The notes beneath the pieces were generated by a model. That model was given only the letters and a program-made list of their open reading frames with translations, was not told the origin of the DNA and did not search any database. Position numbers and translations under genes: made by a program. Positions 17,566 to 27,484 of a DNA stretch of 56,513 nt are shown here, in pieces (positions within the stretch are counted from its first letter, which is position 1; each line of letters begins with the position of its first letter). The stretch covers positions 148,731 through 205,243 of the forward strand of contig NZ_JAMXFD010000009.1 of NCBI RefSeq assembly GCF_025370875.1, in the 5' to 3' direction. The stretch comes from Laspinema palackyanum D2c (GTDB lineage Bacteria; Cyanobacteriota; Cyanobacteriia; Cyanobacteriales; Laspinemataceae).

Positions 17566-17722
17566 TGAAATGCTGGGGATTCTGAATGGGTTTAGCTAAT
17601 TTCTACCTAACTCTGCGGAGAGATTTAAAAGAGGCGTTAAATTAACCCAATAGAGAGAACTCAGAAACGAGGCGATCGCCTACATTGAATATACCCCCTA
17701 TAATTACTGAGAGATCAACCCC

Positions 17723-18466
17723 ATGATCGAAGAAGAGTCCCTGCAAGATCGCGCTATTAATGCGGCAGCAAAATTAGCGATTTCCAGTCAATTCGATGAT
17801 TTTCAAACCCTGGATGTTTCCGTTCATTCTGAATCTGCTAATTTGATGAAAGGTGAATTAGAATCCGTGGAAATTTCCGGGGAAGGGATGGTGATGAAAC
17901 AAGAGCTTAGAATGGAAAAACTGGATATAAAAACCGGGAAAATATCCGTCAATCCTCTCTTGGCCGCCATCGGAAATGTTAAATTACAAGAACCCACAGA
18001 AGCCACCGTTGCGGTGGTTTTGAATGAACAGGATATTAACGGGGCCTTTGATTCGGATTATATTCAAGAAACACTCCAAAATTTTCCGGTTACCGTGGAT
18101 GGAAACCCCCTGACTTTGGACGCTCACCAGGTTGAGTTTAGCCTTCCCGGTGAGGGAAAAATCCGACTCAGTATCGGCGTATTGTTTCGGGAAACTGGAG
18201 AAACTCGTCAGGTAGAATTTACTGCTATCCCCAAGGTGCAAGCCGATGGAACCGGGGCACGTTTAGAGGAAATTGAGTACCTGGATGGCAATGAACTCTC
18301 CCCGCAAATGACCGCTGAGTTATTAAAAAAATGCGAATATCTGCTCAATATTTCTAATTTTGAGCTATCTTCGGGAATGTCGGTCCGGTTGCGCGGTTTA
18401 AGGATTGTTCCAGGTCAAATTCACTTAGAGGCTCAAGCTTATATTGAGGAAATTCCTAGCAACTAA
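17723..18466 (+). CDS. DUF2993 (LmeA-like) protein
   Basis: 247 residues without a signal peptide. DUF2993 proteins are related to LmeA-type phospholipid-binding proteins, and many cyanobacteria have several copies. The family pattern is seen as SVHSESANLMKGELESVEISGEGMVMKQELRMEKLDIKTGKISVNPLL near residues 31-78, then EATVAVVLNEQDINGAF and a C-terminal FELSSGMSVRLRGLRI..GQIHLEAQAYIEEIP. These alternate into long beta strands, as expected of an elongated lipid-binding barrel. The gene is separate from its neighbours. Lipid binding is inferred from the family only. Confidence 0.85.
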   Translation: MIEEESLQDRAINAAAKLAISSQFDDFQTLDVSVHSESANLMKGELESVEISGEGMVMKQELRMEKLDIKTGKISVNPLLAAIGNVKLQEPTEATVAVVLNEQDINGAFDSDYIQETLQNFPVTVDGNPLTLDAHQVEFSLPGEGKIRLSIGVLFRETGETRQVEFTAIPKVQADGTGARLEEIEYLDGNELSPQMTAELLKKCEYLLNISNFELSSGMSVRLRGLRIVPGQIHLEAQAYIEEIPSN

Positions 18467-18730
18467 ATCCATTCTATGGAATTAAAGATTCTGAGGTAAA
18501 GAGTCAGTTTAATATCATGTTAGGTCGATCATTCCCATTGACCTAACCCCCTTCCCACCTTTCCTTATTTTCCCTCTTCTAAAAGGAGAGGGAGAATAAA
18601 GAATTTTTTTTATTGCTGTACGGGGGAGAAGAGGGATATAAATCATTCAAACCCTGAAAGGAAGGAGTGGGAACATCTTGCCGAAATTGTCTCCAGAATT
18701 GTCCAATTGCGGCAAGACTCGCGATAGAAA

Positions 18731-20965
18731 TTACGGCATTTGAATGGGAATTAAATGATCCTCTGTGACCCCATCCTGGAATCGACCTCCGTTAGATAAG
18801 ACCAGCATTAAATGGAGGGTCCAATCCGGATCCGTGGGTAAATCGGCCCAGGGAATGGCGATTTCTAGGCATTTATTTAAGGCGACTTGGGCGCGACCCT
18901 TGCGGGGATGCCACTGATGATGGTCCCGGGCTTCCTGGAACCACACCGATTGACTCACTAAGTTAATGCCGAGATGATGGTGGAACAGGTGGTTAAAGGG
19001 TTCGCGATCGGGGCCTTGTGCTAACGGCATGGGACTGATACTCATCGGGTGACCGGGATAGTACCACAATAAATTTAGTTCAGGAGGGCAATCTTTGCCG
19101 ATTTCTGTCCCCGTTTTAAAATCAATTCGCAGATAGAAATGGAGGTGATCTACCCCATACCAAACCCGTTGAATGGCGCTGCTGCGATGCATAGTTCCTC
19201 GGGCACCGCCCACTTCGATGCGACCCGCTTTATCCCAGTCCTGTTCGTCTCCGATGCCATCAATAATCGGATGAATGAAACTTTGAGGACGCCGATCGCC
19301 TTCTTGTTCATGGTCTTCCACCGGACGTAAGACATTCTCGGGAACTGGCTCACCAAGTGCTTGATAGAGCGCCGCAATATGTTCCCGGAACAACTGATCA
19401 AACATCGCATCCTGGTTAGAAGAATGACCTTCCCCAAACCACCAGAACCAATCCGAACCTTCGGCAGCATACAATGCTTCCCATGCTTCTGGATTAGCTT
19501 CTTCCGTGGCTTCTGGATGTTGGGCCAGCATTTGCCGCGCCGGTTCTAACAAATCCCAGGCTTTATTTTTGGCGGGGTCGCCAATCCAGGTTGTGAGACT
19601 GCCATCCACCCAAGATCCACTATGTAACCGCGCACTGGGAAGCGTCGCTGTGGGAGGAAACTTCTCGATAAACTCCGCCACTGTGACCAACTCAATTTCC
19701 CCATGATGACTGAGTTTCTCATAGAGGGAATTTAAGAACGGTTCGCCATCGCGGTTATAAAATTCCCAGCAGTTTTCTCCATCCAGGGCGATCGTCACTA
19801 ACCAAGGCTGTTCTAACCCACTGTCCGGACCCGATGCTTGTCGCTGTTTCAGGGAATAACCGATCGCCTCTAAATGTCCCACCAAATCCGATGCCGCCCG
19901 CCTCGGTTCCATCGCACCATAAGTAAACCCAATCAAATCCGATAAGCGGTGATCCCGGAATACAATCGATAAATCCCCTTGCGGTGTTTCCAACCGATAA
20001 GGACGATACAAATATTCCGGTTCAAACAGATTCCCCGCGCCATCTCGATGGAAAAAATGCTGCAAAGTCCAGCCTAACACCGCTTCATCGGAACAGATCC
20101 ATTTAAACCCTTGTTCGGCAATATAGGGTAAAATCTCCGGACTGACCGCCTGTTCCGAAGGCCATAACCCACGCGGATTCTGGCCGAAACGTTCTTGATA
20201 CATCGTCCAAGCTTTGCTTAAGTGCCGGGGAATATCTTCCGACCATTGGAAGCGATGCTGGGGTAATTCCATATTGGGAATTGCCACTCGACCGGCATTG
20301 GTATCCGCCAGTAAGGGTAAAATGGGATGAGTATAAGGGGACGTAATCACCTCCAACTGTCCCGCTTCCTGCATCTGACGATGTTGGGGGATAATTTTGC
20401 TGATAATTTCCCGTTGCTTGGAATAGATGCGCTGGCGATCGCTCAGGGTGAAATTCCGACCTTGTTTTAGCCACGCTTCAATCTCGGGGTCATCCCAAAA
20501 AATCGGGTCGATCCAGGCGAGATTGTGCCATGCCAGCAAATCGCCATACTCGCGATCGCCCCAATGTTCCAAACACCATCCCCGGCCCTGGCCCTGCCGT
20601 TGAGCGTACAATTCAGCATACCGGGGATGGGGATCAATTAAGGTGCGATGGTTCCCATCAAAGAAATGCTCGACAATAAAATGTTTCTGTTCCAGGGTGA
20701 GTTGGGTTTCTGGAGTGAGGGCGGCAGTCAGGTAGGGATCGAATGCCGTGCCTTCGATATAATCTTCTAGCTGTAAAATCAAGGACGGTACTAAGTTCAC
20801 CGTTTGACGGAGTTTAGGATACCGATTCAAAATCAGCACTAAATCTAAATAATCTTTCGTGCCGTGCAGACGGACCCAAGGCAATCGATACTGACCCCCA
20901 ATTCGGCTTTTATAGAGGGGCTGATGCTGATGCCAAATAAAAGCAACATAGAGCGGGTGAGGCAT
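18731..20965 (-). CDS. GH57 glycoside hydrolase
   Basis: 744 residues, probably cytosolic. GH57 enzymes are alpha-amylases, amylopullulanases or glucanotransferases acting on alpha-glucans, here likely glycogen. The sequence starts with the family motif AFIWHQHQPLY, has EHWGDREYGDLLAWHN near 133-148, the predicted nucleophile Glu271 in RGLWPSEQAV, and the predicted acid/base Asp395 in IALDGENCWEFY. A C-terminal extension of about 200 residues (from roughly 545) is typical of the long cyanobacterial form and may be a beta-sandwich carbohydrate-binding region. It is not in an operon. Confidence 0.93.
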   Translation of the reverse strand: MPHPLYVAFIWHQHQPLYKSRIGGQYRLPWVRLHGTKDYLDLVLILNRYPKLRQTVNLVPSLILQLEDYIEGTAFDPYLTAALTPETQLTLEQKHFIVEHFFDGNHRTLIDPHPRYAELYAQRQGQGRGWCLEHWGDREYGDLLAWHNLAWIDPIFWDDPEIEAWLKQGRNFTLSDRQRIYSKQREIISKIIPQHRQMQEAGQLEVITSPYTHPILPLLADTNAGRVAIPNMELPQHRFQWSEDIPRHLSKAWTMYQERFGQNPRGLWPSEQAVSPEILPYIAEQGFKWICSDEAVLGWTLQHFFHRDGAGNLFEPEYLYRPYRLETPQGDLSIVFRDHRLSDLIGFTYGAMEPRRAASDLVGHLEAIGYSLKQRQASGPDSGLEQPWLVTIALDGENCWEFYNRDGEPFLNSLYEKLSHHGEIELVTVAEFIEKFPPTATLPSARLHSGSWVDGSLTTWIGDPAKNKAWDLLEPARQMLAQHPEATEEANPEAWEALYAAEGSDWFWWFGEGHSSNQDAMFDQLFREHIAALYQALGEPVPENVLRPVEDHEQEGDRRPQSFIHPIIDGIGDEQDWDKAGRIEVGGARGTMHRSSAIQRVWYGVDHLHFYLRIDFKTGTEIGKDCPPELNLLWYYPGHPMSISPMPLAQGPDREPFNHLFHHHLGINLVSQSVWFQEARDHHQWHPRKGRAQVALNKCLEIAIPWADLPTDPDWTLHLMLVLSNGGRFQDGVTEDHLIPIQMP

Positions 20966-21086
20966 AGTAAGAAGAAGTGATGAGGACAGGAGATGGCGAT
21001 CGCCGGTCAGGGTGGAAGAGTTCGTCGCACAGACTGCTTGCGGTGAACATTCTAAACCGACCCGCGATCGTCAATTCCTTCTGAAC

Positions 21087-21326
21087 TTACAGCACTTGTT
21101 CCACTTCAGCAATCTCAGGAATGGATTCGCGCAATTTGCGTTCGATCCCCATTCTTAAAGTCATCGCAGAACTGGGGCAGGATCCGCAGGCTCCTTGGAG
21201 TCGCAGCTTGACAATTGGACCCTCCAGTTCTACGAGTTCGACATTTCCGCCATCCGCCATCAAGTAGGGGCGCAGTTCATCTAATACAGTTTCGACATTT
21301 TCCGCAGTGAGTGCCAATGCAGACAT
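21087..21326 (-). CDS. nfu: Nfu-type iron-sulfur scaffold protein
   Basis: 79 residues, the size of the minimal cyanobacterial Nfu. It carries assembled Fe-S clusters to photosystem I and other acceptors. The single NifU C-terminal domain has [22 protein letters not shown] and the cluster-binding motif [13 protein letters not shown] (CxxC). The start at 21326 is set by AGGAGA immediately upstream; an extension to 21362 is possible but unlikely. No other suf or isc genes are in the window. Confidence 0.95.
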   Translation of the reverse strand: MSALALTAENVETVLDELRPYLMADGGNVELVELEGPIVKLRLQGACGSCPSSAMTLRMGIERKLRESIPEIAEVEQVL

Positions 21327-21533
21327 AAATTCTCCTGGTTGTACATTTACGGTCCTGTCCAAATTTTAACGGTTCTGGGGAAAGGCTGGGATAGGGCGAG
21401 GGCGATCGCGTCTAGGAAGAGAGGGAATTTTGGAGGTCAACCACAGATTTCACGGATTTTCACCGAGGGGGGAGGTTCACCCAGTCTGGGGGTCCGGAAT
21501 CTGGGCCACCCCAGACCCCTGAGTTTTTGGGAT

Positions 21534-22184
21534 TTAAACCATTGCCGGTTCTAAGAGTTTAATGCTGGAGAATTTAAACTCTGTGGTGGTTACCGTCTCA
21601 TTTTCTTTGGAGTGGATGACTTGATGGGTCATCAGGTAATAATCTCCAAATTGTTCGTAAGTGTCCTCAAAGTCGAGTTCTCGGATGAGGTCATTGGTTT
21701 GAGCGTTGCGGAAGACTACATGATAGCGGGTGGCAACGTAGCCTTCTCCGCTATCCAGACTTTCTGCGGTATCAATGGTAAACGCCATACGGCCCATGAC
21801 TCGGCTGACTTGGCAGATTTCCGTCCCTCGGATTTTGTAGTTGGACCCCATCGCATCGCCTTTGACCAGGATTTCTATGGCATCGGTGTCATCGGATTCC
21901 CCGGCACTAAAGCTGTTTTTGCCATGAGCATCCTCAAATTTGCTGCGTTTGCGGTGGGTGACGATATCCCGCAATTGGGTATAGACGCTTTGTTGCACCT
22001 CTTCGTTGTCGATTCCGCTGACTTCTACGGTGAGGTCACCTTTAATGTGAATTTGGCCGGTATAGGTTTCTTCTCCCTGTTTGACTTGGAGTTCGGCCTG
22101 ATAACCTGGAAAGTTCGAGTCCCAGGTGTAACGGTTTTCGTAGGCGGCGCGGAATAAATCCCGGGGATTAGCTTGTTCTGTCAT
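21534..22184 (-). CDS. DUF3386 family protein
   Basis: 216 residues, soluble. DUF3386 is a family found mainly in cyanobacteria and plants and has no assigned function. Matching features include ANPRDLFRAAYENRYTWDSNFPGYQAEL at the N-terminus, IHIKGDLTVEVSGI, a central region YKIRGTEICQVSRVMGRMAFTI, and the C-terminal DYYLMTHQVIHSKENETVTTTEF, giving mainly alternating beta strands. The start ATG follows a weak AAGGG. A weak lead is that the fold suggests a ligand-binding barrel; I would not go further. Confidence 0.8.
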   Translation of the reverse strand: MTEQANPRDLFRAAYENRYTWDSNFPGYQAELQVKQGEETYTGQIHIKGDLTVEVSGIDNEEVQQSVYTQLRDIVTHRKRSKFEDAHGKNSFSAGESDDTDAIEILVKGDAMGSNYKIRGTEICQVSRVMGRMAFTIDTAESLDSGEGYVATRYHVVFRNAQTNDLIRELDFEDTYEQFGDYYLMTHQVIHSKENETVTTTEFKFSSIKLLEPAMV

Positions 22185-22379
22185 GTTTGCCCTTTGTTTT
22201 TTAATGTTGACCTCCTTTTAGGGTACAAGCTGACTGGGTGGGTTGTGGGATCGCTGTCCAGGGACTGGCCCTCTGGGGTGCGCCCAGACCTAAAGTCGAT
22301 TTTCTCCTTAGCCTGCCTTCCCAGACTTCCTCTGTGTAATTTTTATAGAAATATCACAATCGGATTGCGTATCCTGTTT

Positions 22380-22539
22380 GTAGTAACGACTTTAGTCGTT
22401 ACCGCCTGTCATGGCCTCTGCCATGACAGGCAGCAATCGCGGGTTCATCGCCGGTTTGAGGACTGGAACTGATTCCTTCAACTGGGCGTGACGAAAGCTC
22501 ATGCTTTCGTCACGCGGTAACGACTGAAGTCGTTACTAC
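22380..22539. repeat. MITE-like element, family 2 copy A
   Basis: The ends GTAGTAACGACTTTAGTCGTT and AACGACTGAAGTCGTTACTAC form imperfect terminal inverted repeats. Between them are the hairpins CTGTCATGGC...GCCATGACAG and CGTGACGAAAG...CTTTCGTCACG. A second copy follows 24 bases later, and a third is at 46692-46851. Confidence 0.85.
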
Positions 22540-22563
22540 CAACATGGATTCCGGATCCTGTTC

Positions 22564-22713
22564 GTAGTAACGACTTTAGTCGTTGCCGCCTGTCATGGCC
22601 GCGGCCATGACAGGCACCATCAGCGGGTTCATCGCCGGTTTGGGGACTCGAACTGACTCAAATAATGGGGCGTGACGAAAGCGTAAGCTTTCGTCACGCG
22701 GTAACGACTGAAG
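22564..22713. repeat. MITE-like element, family 2 copy B
   Basis: Tandem neighbour of copy A with the same ends and internal hairpins. Where arm bases differ from copy A they often change as pairs (GGCCGCGGCC in place of GGCCTCTGCC), which suggests the hairpin shape is maintained. Confidence 0.85.
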
Positions 22714-22802
22714 TCGTTACTACAAACATTGTAGAAGAGCAAAAGGGGGCCAAAAACCCGGTTTCTCGTTCCTGGGGTCTAAGACTGTACTCCACCCCTG
22801 TA

Positions 22803-24164
22803 CTATCCGCAATCTTCTCGGATAGGAATGATTTTGTGGTTCAGGCAGGGACTAATCTCTGGGGCGGATTTAGAACTTAAGCAGGGGGCGGCTAGGGGCA
22901 GATTCACGGTGACGGTTGAGCCGAGTCCTTCCCCCATACTATAAAAGTGAATTTCACCGCCGATTCCTTCGATAATTTTTTTGGATAGGGCTAGACCTAG
23001 ACCTGTTCCGGGGTAAGGACTGGTATAGGCTTCATGAACTCGAAAGAACGGTTCAAAGAGTCGCGATTGATATTCTAGGGGAACGCCAATTCCCGTATCG
23101 GAAATGCGAATTTCTACTCGATTGGGATAGTCTCCATCTTCTGCGGTAACTTTGTGAGTGATGGGTTCGGCTTCTATGGTAATGCCGCCTTGATGGGTAA
23201 ATTTAATCGCATTTCCCAGGAGATTTAACATGACTTGAAGGATCTGCTTTTCATTTCCTTGTAAGAAAAGATTGCGGGAATTAGAGGGTTGGGTAATTTT
23301 AAAGGTGAGCTGTTTAGATTCAATTTGATTGAAGGCACAGCGTTCGAGATTTTTTAAAAGCTTATGTAAGTTAGTGGGAGGGAGTTCTAGTTCTATAAGG
23401 GGAAGGGTTTTGGGTTTATTGAAATCCAAAACGTCATTAATCATGTGGAGGAAGTGGAGGGCGCTATGGTGAGCTTCATGAATAAATTCCCGTTGTTCTT
23501 CGGTATCGTCAACCATATCATCGAGAATCAGTTGCAGAAATCCGATGATATGGTTGAGGGGAGTGCGGAATTCGTGGGAAATTTTGCCCAAAAAATCATG
23601 TTTGAGGCGGGCGGCTTCTTGGGCTTGTTGTCGGGCTTCTTGGAGTTGGTGGTAGAGGGTGGCGGAGGCGATCGCGCTGCCCGCTTGCTTGGCGACTTCT
23701 TGGACTAATTCGATTTCGGCTTCTCTCCACAGGAGGGGACAATGCTCTCGATGAAGCTTCGATTTATGGAGTTGGTGATACAAGACGATCGCCCCATTCG
23801 GTCGATCTTCATAAGCTGTGGGGACAATCAATGTTGAATACCGTTCACCATTTTCTTGGGGTAGGGTGGTATCCACTAGGACAGGTTCCAGGGTGGCGAT
23901 CGCCCTGCCAATTTCTGGACATTCCTCTAGTCTGACTTCCCATCCCAACATCGAAGGCATTGCCTGTTGTTGATACTCAGCCACCACCTTTAAAGGCTGA
24001 TTCTCCTCCTGATAGGAATAAATAATACAACGGCTTGCACCCAATCCACTCCCTAAATCTCGGGCAGTTTGCTGCCAAATTCGTTCCAGATTCGAGGTGC
24101 GATGGATACTTTTAGCGATTTGTAGTAGTAGCTGTTGTGATTTTTTCGATTGTTTCTCAGACAT
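22803..24164 (-). CDS. GAF-domain sensor histidine kinase
   Basis: 453 residues, soluble. A GAF domain (about 15-170) is followed by a coiled-coil linker and a HisKA domain with the phospho-acceptor His197 in ISHEFRTPLNHIIGF. The ATPase domain has the N-box LLGNAIKFT, G1 DTGIGVP, F-box LFEPFFR and G2 GTGLGLALSK. No receiver domain or response regulator gene is adjacent. It is paralogous to the kinase at 24662-26500 through GAF, HisKA and ATPase, down to EGIGGEIHFYSMGEGLGSTV. Membrane helices are absent, so the signal is intracellular; the ligand is unknown and no chromophore cysteine motif is obvious. Confidence 0.92.
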   Translation of the reverse strand: MSEKQSKKSQQLLLQIAKSIHRTSNLERIWQQTARDLGSGLGASRCIIYSYQEENQPLKVVAEYQQQAMPSMLGWEVRLEECPEIGRAIATLEPVLVDTTLPQENGERYSTLIVPTAYEDRPNGAIVLYHQLHKSKLHREHCPLLWREAEIELVQEVAKQAGSAIASATLYHQLQEARQQAQEAARLKHDFLGKISHEFRTPLNHIIGFLQLILDDMVDDTEEQREFIHEAHHSALHFLHMINDVLDFNKPKTLPLIELELPPTNLHKLLKNLERCAFNQIESKQLTFKITQPSNSRNLFLQGNEKQILQVMLNLLGNAIKFTHQGGITIEAEPITHKVTAEDGDYPNRVEIRISDTGIGVPLEYQSRLFEPFFRVHEAYTSPYPGTGLGLALSKKIIEGIGGEIHFYSMGEGLGSTVTVNLPLAAPCLSSKSAPEISPCLNHKIIPIREDCG

Positions 24165-24661
24165 GGCACCCTTCCCCTAATCGGCTGAACTAGCCGAACG
24201 TTACATCATATTTCTCATCATCATTAAAGACTCGTCAGTATTGATCCTAATCGCTTTGGGAGGATTGTTCAGTCAAATCCAGGAGAAAGAAGCGCCTGCC
24301 GAGTCAACCTGCAAACTGGCTACCCGAAAGCGGTATATATTCAAGTCCACTGGAATTCTTGCACGATCTTTCTCTCCTTGACCAGTGTCTTGCTGTATCT
24401 TTATAAAATCTTTAGGAAAGATAATTTAATAATACTCTTCTGTCAACCGTATAATTACGGAATTGATTAGGGTTGAGTCTTCTCAACCTCCGGGGGATGG
24501 TGTAAAGATAGCGTGAAGTCTTTAACCTCGTACCTTACGCGATCGCCCCTCTCGCCATCCACAAACCCCTTCCTCTTTCGGGACAAGATTTCATCCCCCT
24601 CCCCCGAAATCATGGCAATAATTGAGAGTGCTGTTTTTTGGGGAATCTCGCCATCAACCCC
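24165..24661. other. Spacer between paralogous kinases, no gene seen
   Basis: About 500 bases with no supported gene, RNA or repeat. It should hold the promoter for the downstream kinase. AT-rich stretches lie at 24400-24440. Confidence 0.5.
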
Positions 24662-26500
24662 TTAAAGCAATAAATCAAGGGACTCGGAGTTTGGGGTAAA
24701 AATCATCACGGGTTTTTGATAAAGCAAGACGGTAAAAGTCACCGTCGAACCGAGTCCCTCACCCATGCTATAGAAATTAACCTCTCCTCCCATTGCTTCG
24801 ATCAGCCTTTGGGAAATCGCCAGTCCTAATCCAGTCCCCCCATATTGCCGGGTGCGTTCCCCATCCACTTGAGAAAACGATTGAAACAGTTTATCTTGTT
24901 GATCAAGAGAAACGCCGATGCCGGTGTCAGCCACGGCAATAGAGACCATCCCGGGAAATTCTTGGTCTTGAAAAAATACCGGGTATTCGCTAATTTCAGC
25001 GGTAATTGTGATTCCCCCTTCATGAGTAAACTTAATGGCATTTCCCACTAAATTGAAGAGAACCTGTAACAACCGTTGATAGTTTCCATAGAGAATAATT
25101 TCATCTTCCGTGCGGGGTTTATAAACTTGGAAACTTAAATTTTTTTGCTTTCCGTGAGCGCGAGCATGATTTTCAATTCCGGTTAATAGTTCATCCAGTT
25201 TCACCGGAACTAAATCGAGTTCCATCTTGCCCGCTTCAATTTTGGCAATATCCAAAACATCATTAATTAAATTGAGCAGATGGACGGCACTGCGATAAGC
25301 TTCTTTAATAAATTCCTGCTTTTCTTCTTCATCTTCTGCCATATCATCCACGATTAACTTGAGGAACCCGATGATGCCATTGAGGGGGGTCCGCAGTTCG
25401 TGGGAGGTATTGGCGAGAAACTGACTTTTGATGCGGGAAATTTCCTCGGCTTTTTGACGCGCTTCTTCTAATTCTTGATAGAGGGTGGCATGAGCGATCG
25501 CCGTGCCGACTTGTTCGGCGAGTTCCTGGACTAACTCAATTTCTGCCATACTCCAGGGACGCAGCAGCATCAGTTGTGCCGATTCATCGGCATTTGCATC
25601 AAGCGGTTGCTCCGGGAGAATGCCGGGGCGATCGAGACAAATTAAGGCATTGGGGCGATCTTGGTAGCTCGTCGCCACCACTAACATCGACTCTGGTTCT
25701 GAGGCGATCGCCTCGGAAGGACCCACAATCACCGCCGTTTGAGTTAGCAACACCTGATGCAAATCAGGATGCTCCGCCAGATAGAGGTCCCGACCTTTTA
25801 GAGGCGGTAACGGTGGAATGATGTACTCTGCCACCACCCGGACTTTCGGGTTTCCCGGCTGATAGGGACAGATCAGACAACGGCTGACCCCCAATGCCAA
25901 CCCCAAACCGTTAACGGTTTCGTTCCAGATCGTATTGAGATCCAGAGTGCGCCGGATCTTGCGCGCCATTTCCCCCAGAAGTTTTTGATAGAGTTCCGAA
26001 CCCGGAGGCAAAGTCCGGCGAATACTGCTGACAATGCTACTGAGGAATTTTTGATGTAGATCTAAGTGATTCGAGGCGATCGCCTGGGGATTGCCCGATC
26101 GCTCGTCCGGTCCCCAGAGTAGGGCGTTTGGCAGTAACCGTCCGATCACCAACACTTCCCTCGGTTCTCCTTGAGGCGGAAAAATCGGACTGATCGCCAG
26201 TTCAAATAAAAAGTATTGATCGCCATAGCGAAACGGATAGCTAAACCGTTCAGGAATCCGGGAGGTTAACACCCGCTCCACCCGCTCTAAATAAGGGGTG
26301 ATGCTTAAGGGTTTAAAATGCTCTCCGACGAAAGTGCCGACGATTTCCTGGGGATTTAACCCGTAATTCTCAGCATTTGACCAATAAAATCCTCGATATA
26401 AACCCGAGGCATCTTGAGTAAATGCCAGTTGAGCTCCTAGCGATCGCAACCAACTAGAATCATTGGACCCTGGATAAGCTGGGGGTGTAGAGTCATTCAC
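24662..26500 (-). CDS. PAS-GAF sensor histidine kinase
   Basis: 612 residues with a GTG start. The N-terminal region (about 15-125) looks like a degenerate PAS domain (GFYWSNAENYGLNPQEIVG). A GAF domain spans about 180-335, then a coiled coil and HisKA with His367 in TSHELRTPLNGIIGF. The ATPase domain has VGNAIKFTHEGG, ADTGIGVS and GTGLGLAISQR. No membrane helices are seen. It shares its last 430 or so residues with the downstream kinase, so tandem duplication with gain or loss of the PAS region is likely. No cognate regulator is nearby. Confidence 0.92.
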   Translation of the reverse strand: MNDSTPPAYPGSNDSSWLRSLGAQLAFTQDASGLYRGFYWSNAENYGLNPQEIVGTFVGEHFKPLSITPYLERVERVLTSRIPERFSYPFRYGDQYFLFELAISPIFPPQGEPREVLVIGRLLPNALLWGPDERSGNPQAIASNHLDLHQKFLSSIVSSIRRTLPPGSELYQKLLGEMARKIRRTLDLNTIWNETVNGLGLALGVSRCLICPYQPGNPKVRVVAEYIIPPLPPLKGRDLYLAEHPDLHQVLLTQTAVIVGPSEAIASEPESMLVVATSYQDRPNALICLDRPGILPEQPLDANADESAQLMLLRPWSMAEIELVQELAEQVGTAIAHATLYQELEEARQKAEEISRIKSQFLANTSHELRTPLNGIIGFLKLIVDDMAEDEEEKQEFIKEAYRSAVHLLNLINDVLDIAKIEAGKMELDLVPVKLDELLTGIENHARAHGKQKNLSFQVYKPRTEDEIILYGNYQRLLQVLFNLVGNAIKFTHEGGITITAEISEYPVFFQDQEFPGMVSIAVADTGIGVSLDQQDKLFQSFSQVDGERTRQYGGTGLGLAISQRLIEAMGGEVNFYSMGEGLGSTVTFTVLLYQKPVMIFTPNSESLDLLL

Positions 26501-26618
26501 AGCACGGGAAAAGTCATCACCGAATAGGGCATCAACAGGGCTTCAAAACCCACTACTTTTGCAGATCCACAACCGAAAGGCAATGGATCACCGCCCAGAT
26601 GGGAAGATGCAGGGAGTC

Positions 26619-26849
26619 TCAATCATTCCACTCTCCACGGGGGGGAACCGGGGGATTGCGGGTCAAATTGCGGGTCAATTCATCATCGCGGCTGGTGTCC
26701 CCGCGTAACCATTGTCGCAGCGCTGTTTCAATGACTTTGCTCGGATCGTTGGTCAAATGACTGACGCGATCGAGCAGTTCGGGATCGATATGGATCGAAA
26801 TCTCTACTTTTTCGGGGTTGCGACTATATTGCACAGCCTGATCGTTCAT
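26619..26849 (-). CDS. Ribbon-helix-helix (antitoxin-like) protein
   Basis: 76 residues from the ATG at 26849. A beta strand VEISIHIDPELLDRV is followed by two helices (DPSKVIETALRQWLRGD), the layout of CopG/RHH DNA-binding proteins that often repress their own operon as antitoxins. The tail is charged (SRDDELTRNLTRNPPVPP). The frame is open to 26990, but the extension does not look like RHH and lacks a Shine-Dalgarno. No toxin gene adjoins it, so it is either a solitary regulator or an orphan antitoxin. Confidence 0.65.
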   Translation of the reverse strand: MNDQAVQYSRNPEKVEISIHIDPELLDRVSHLTNDPSKVIETALRQWLRGDTSRDDELTRNLTRNPPVPPRGEWND

Positions 26850-27484
26850 ACAGTTGTAAATTTCTAAACTTGGGGATAAGGTGACACGGCTCTGGTGAAA
26901 GAGTGCGGATTCAAAATTCAAGTTCCGCGCACTCCATAGGGCGCTGGTGAGTCGGCAGTGAACAACCGCAGGAGAACTCGGGTGCATCAAAACCGGAGAA
27001 TCCCTGGGATGTCATCCTTTCTATTGTACGATGCTGCTTCCAATCTATCTACTGAGATTAAGCCATCTTGTGGGATCACCGGATGATTTTCAAGGCTCGT
27101 TAACATCGGGTTTATAACGAACTTCAGCAAGGCTTCGGCTCTCTTCAAGTCCCTAACCTGCTGCTTGCTGGCTCATCCTTGAGCAATTGAGTGGTTTATT
27201 CCAGCAAACCGGCTTGCAATGGGCGTTAGTGGGTTTTGAGCCTCGATGCTATCACAGAATCAAATCCTGTCAATTATCAGGGTGGAAATGCGATCGTCCG
27301 ATCGCCAATGGGGAAACTCCTCAGCGTGGGACCGTCTGCACCCGAAAAGTATTAAAATGTGTTAAGAAATAGGGTGAGGGCAAGGGAATCGCCGGGGTCT
27401 GAGTGACCGGGGGTGACGACCCTTGTTAAACCCATCTTGCCCATTGCATCCTCCGCCTATCGCGCCGATAACTGACAAAAGCGT
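26850..27484. other. Spacer upstream of lepA
   Basis: No convincing gene. A 61-codon plus-strand frame at 27187-27372 has no family look and no ribosome binding site. The region should contain the lepA promoter. I see no repeat or hairpin worth naming. Confidence 0.5.

Noticed and set aside
27187-27372. 61-codon frame upstream of lepA
   Set aside because: No ribosome binding site, no family features and poor codon look.
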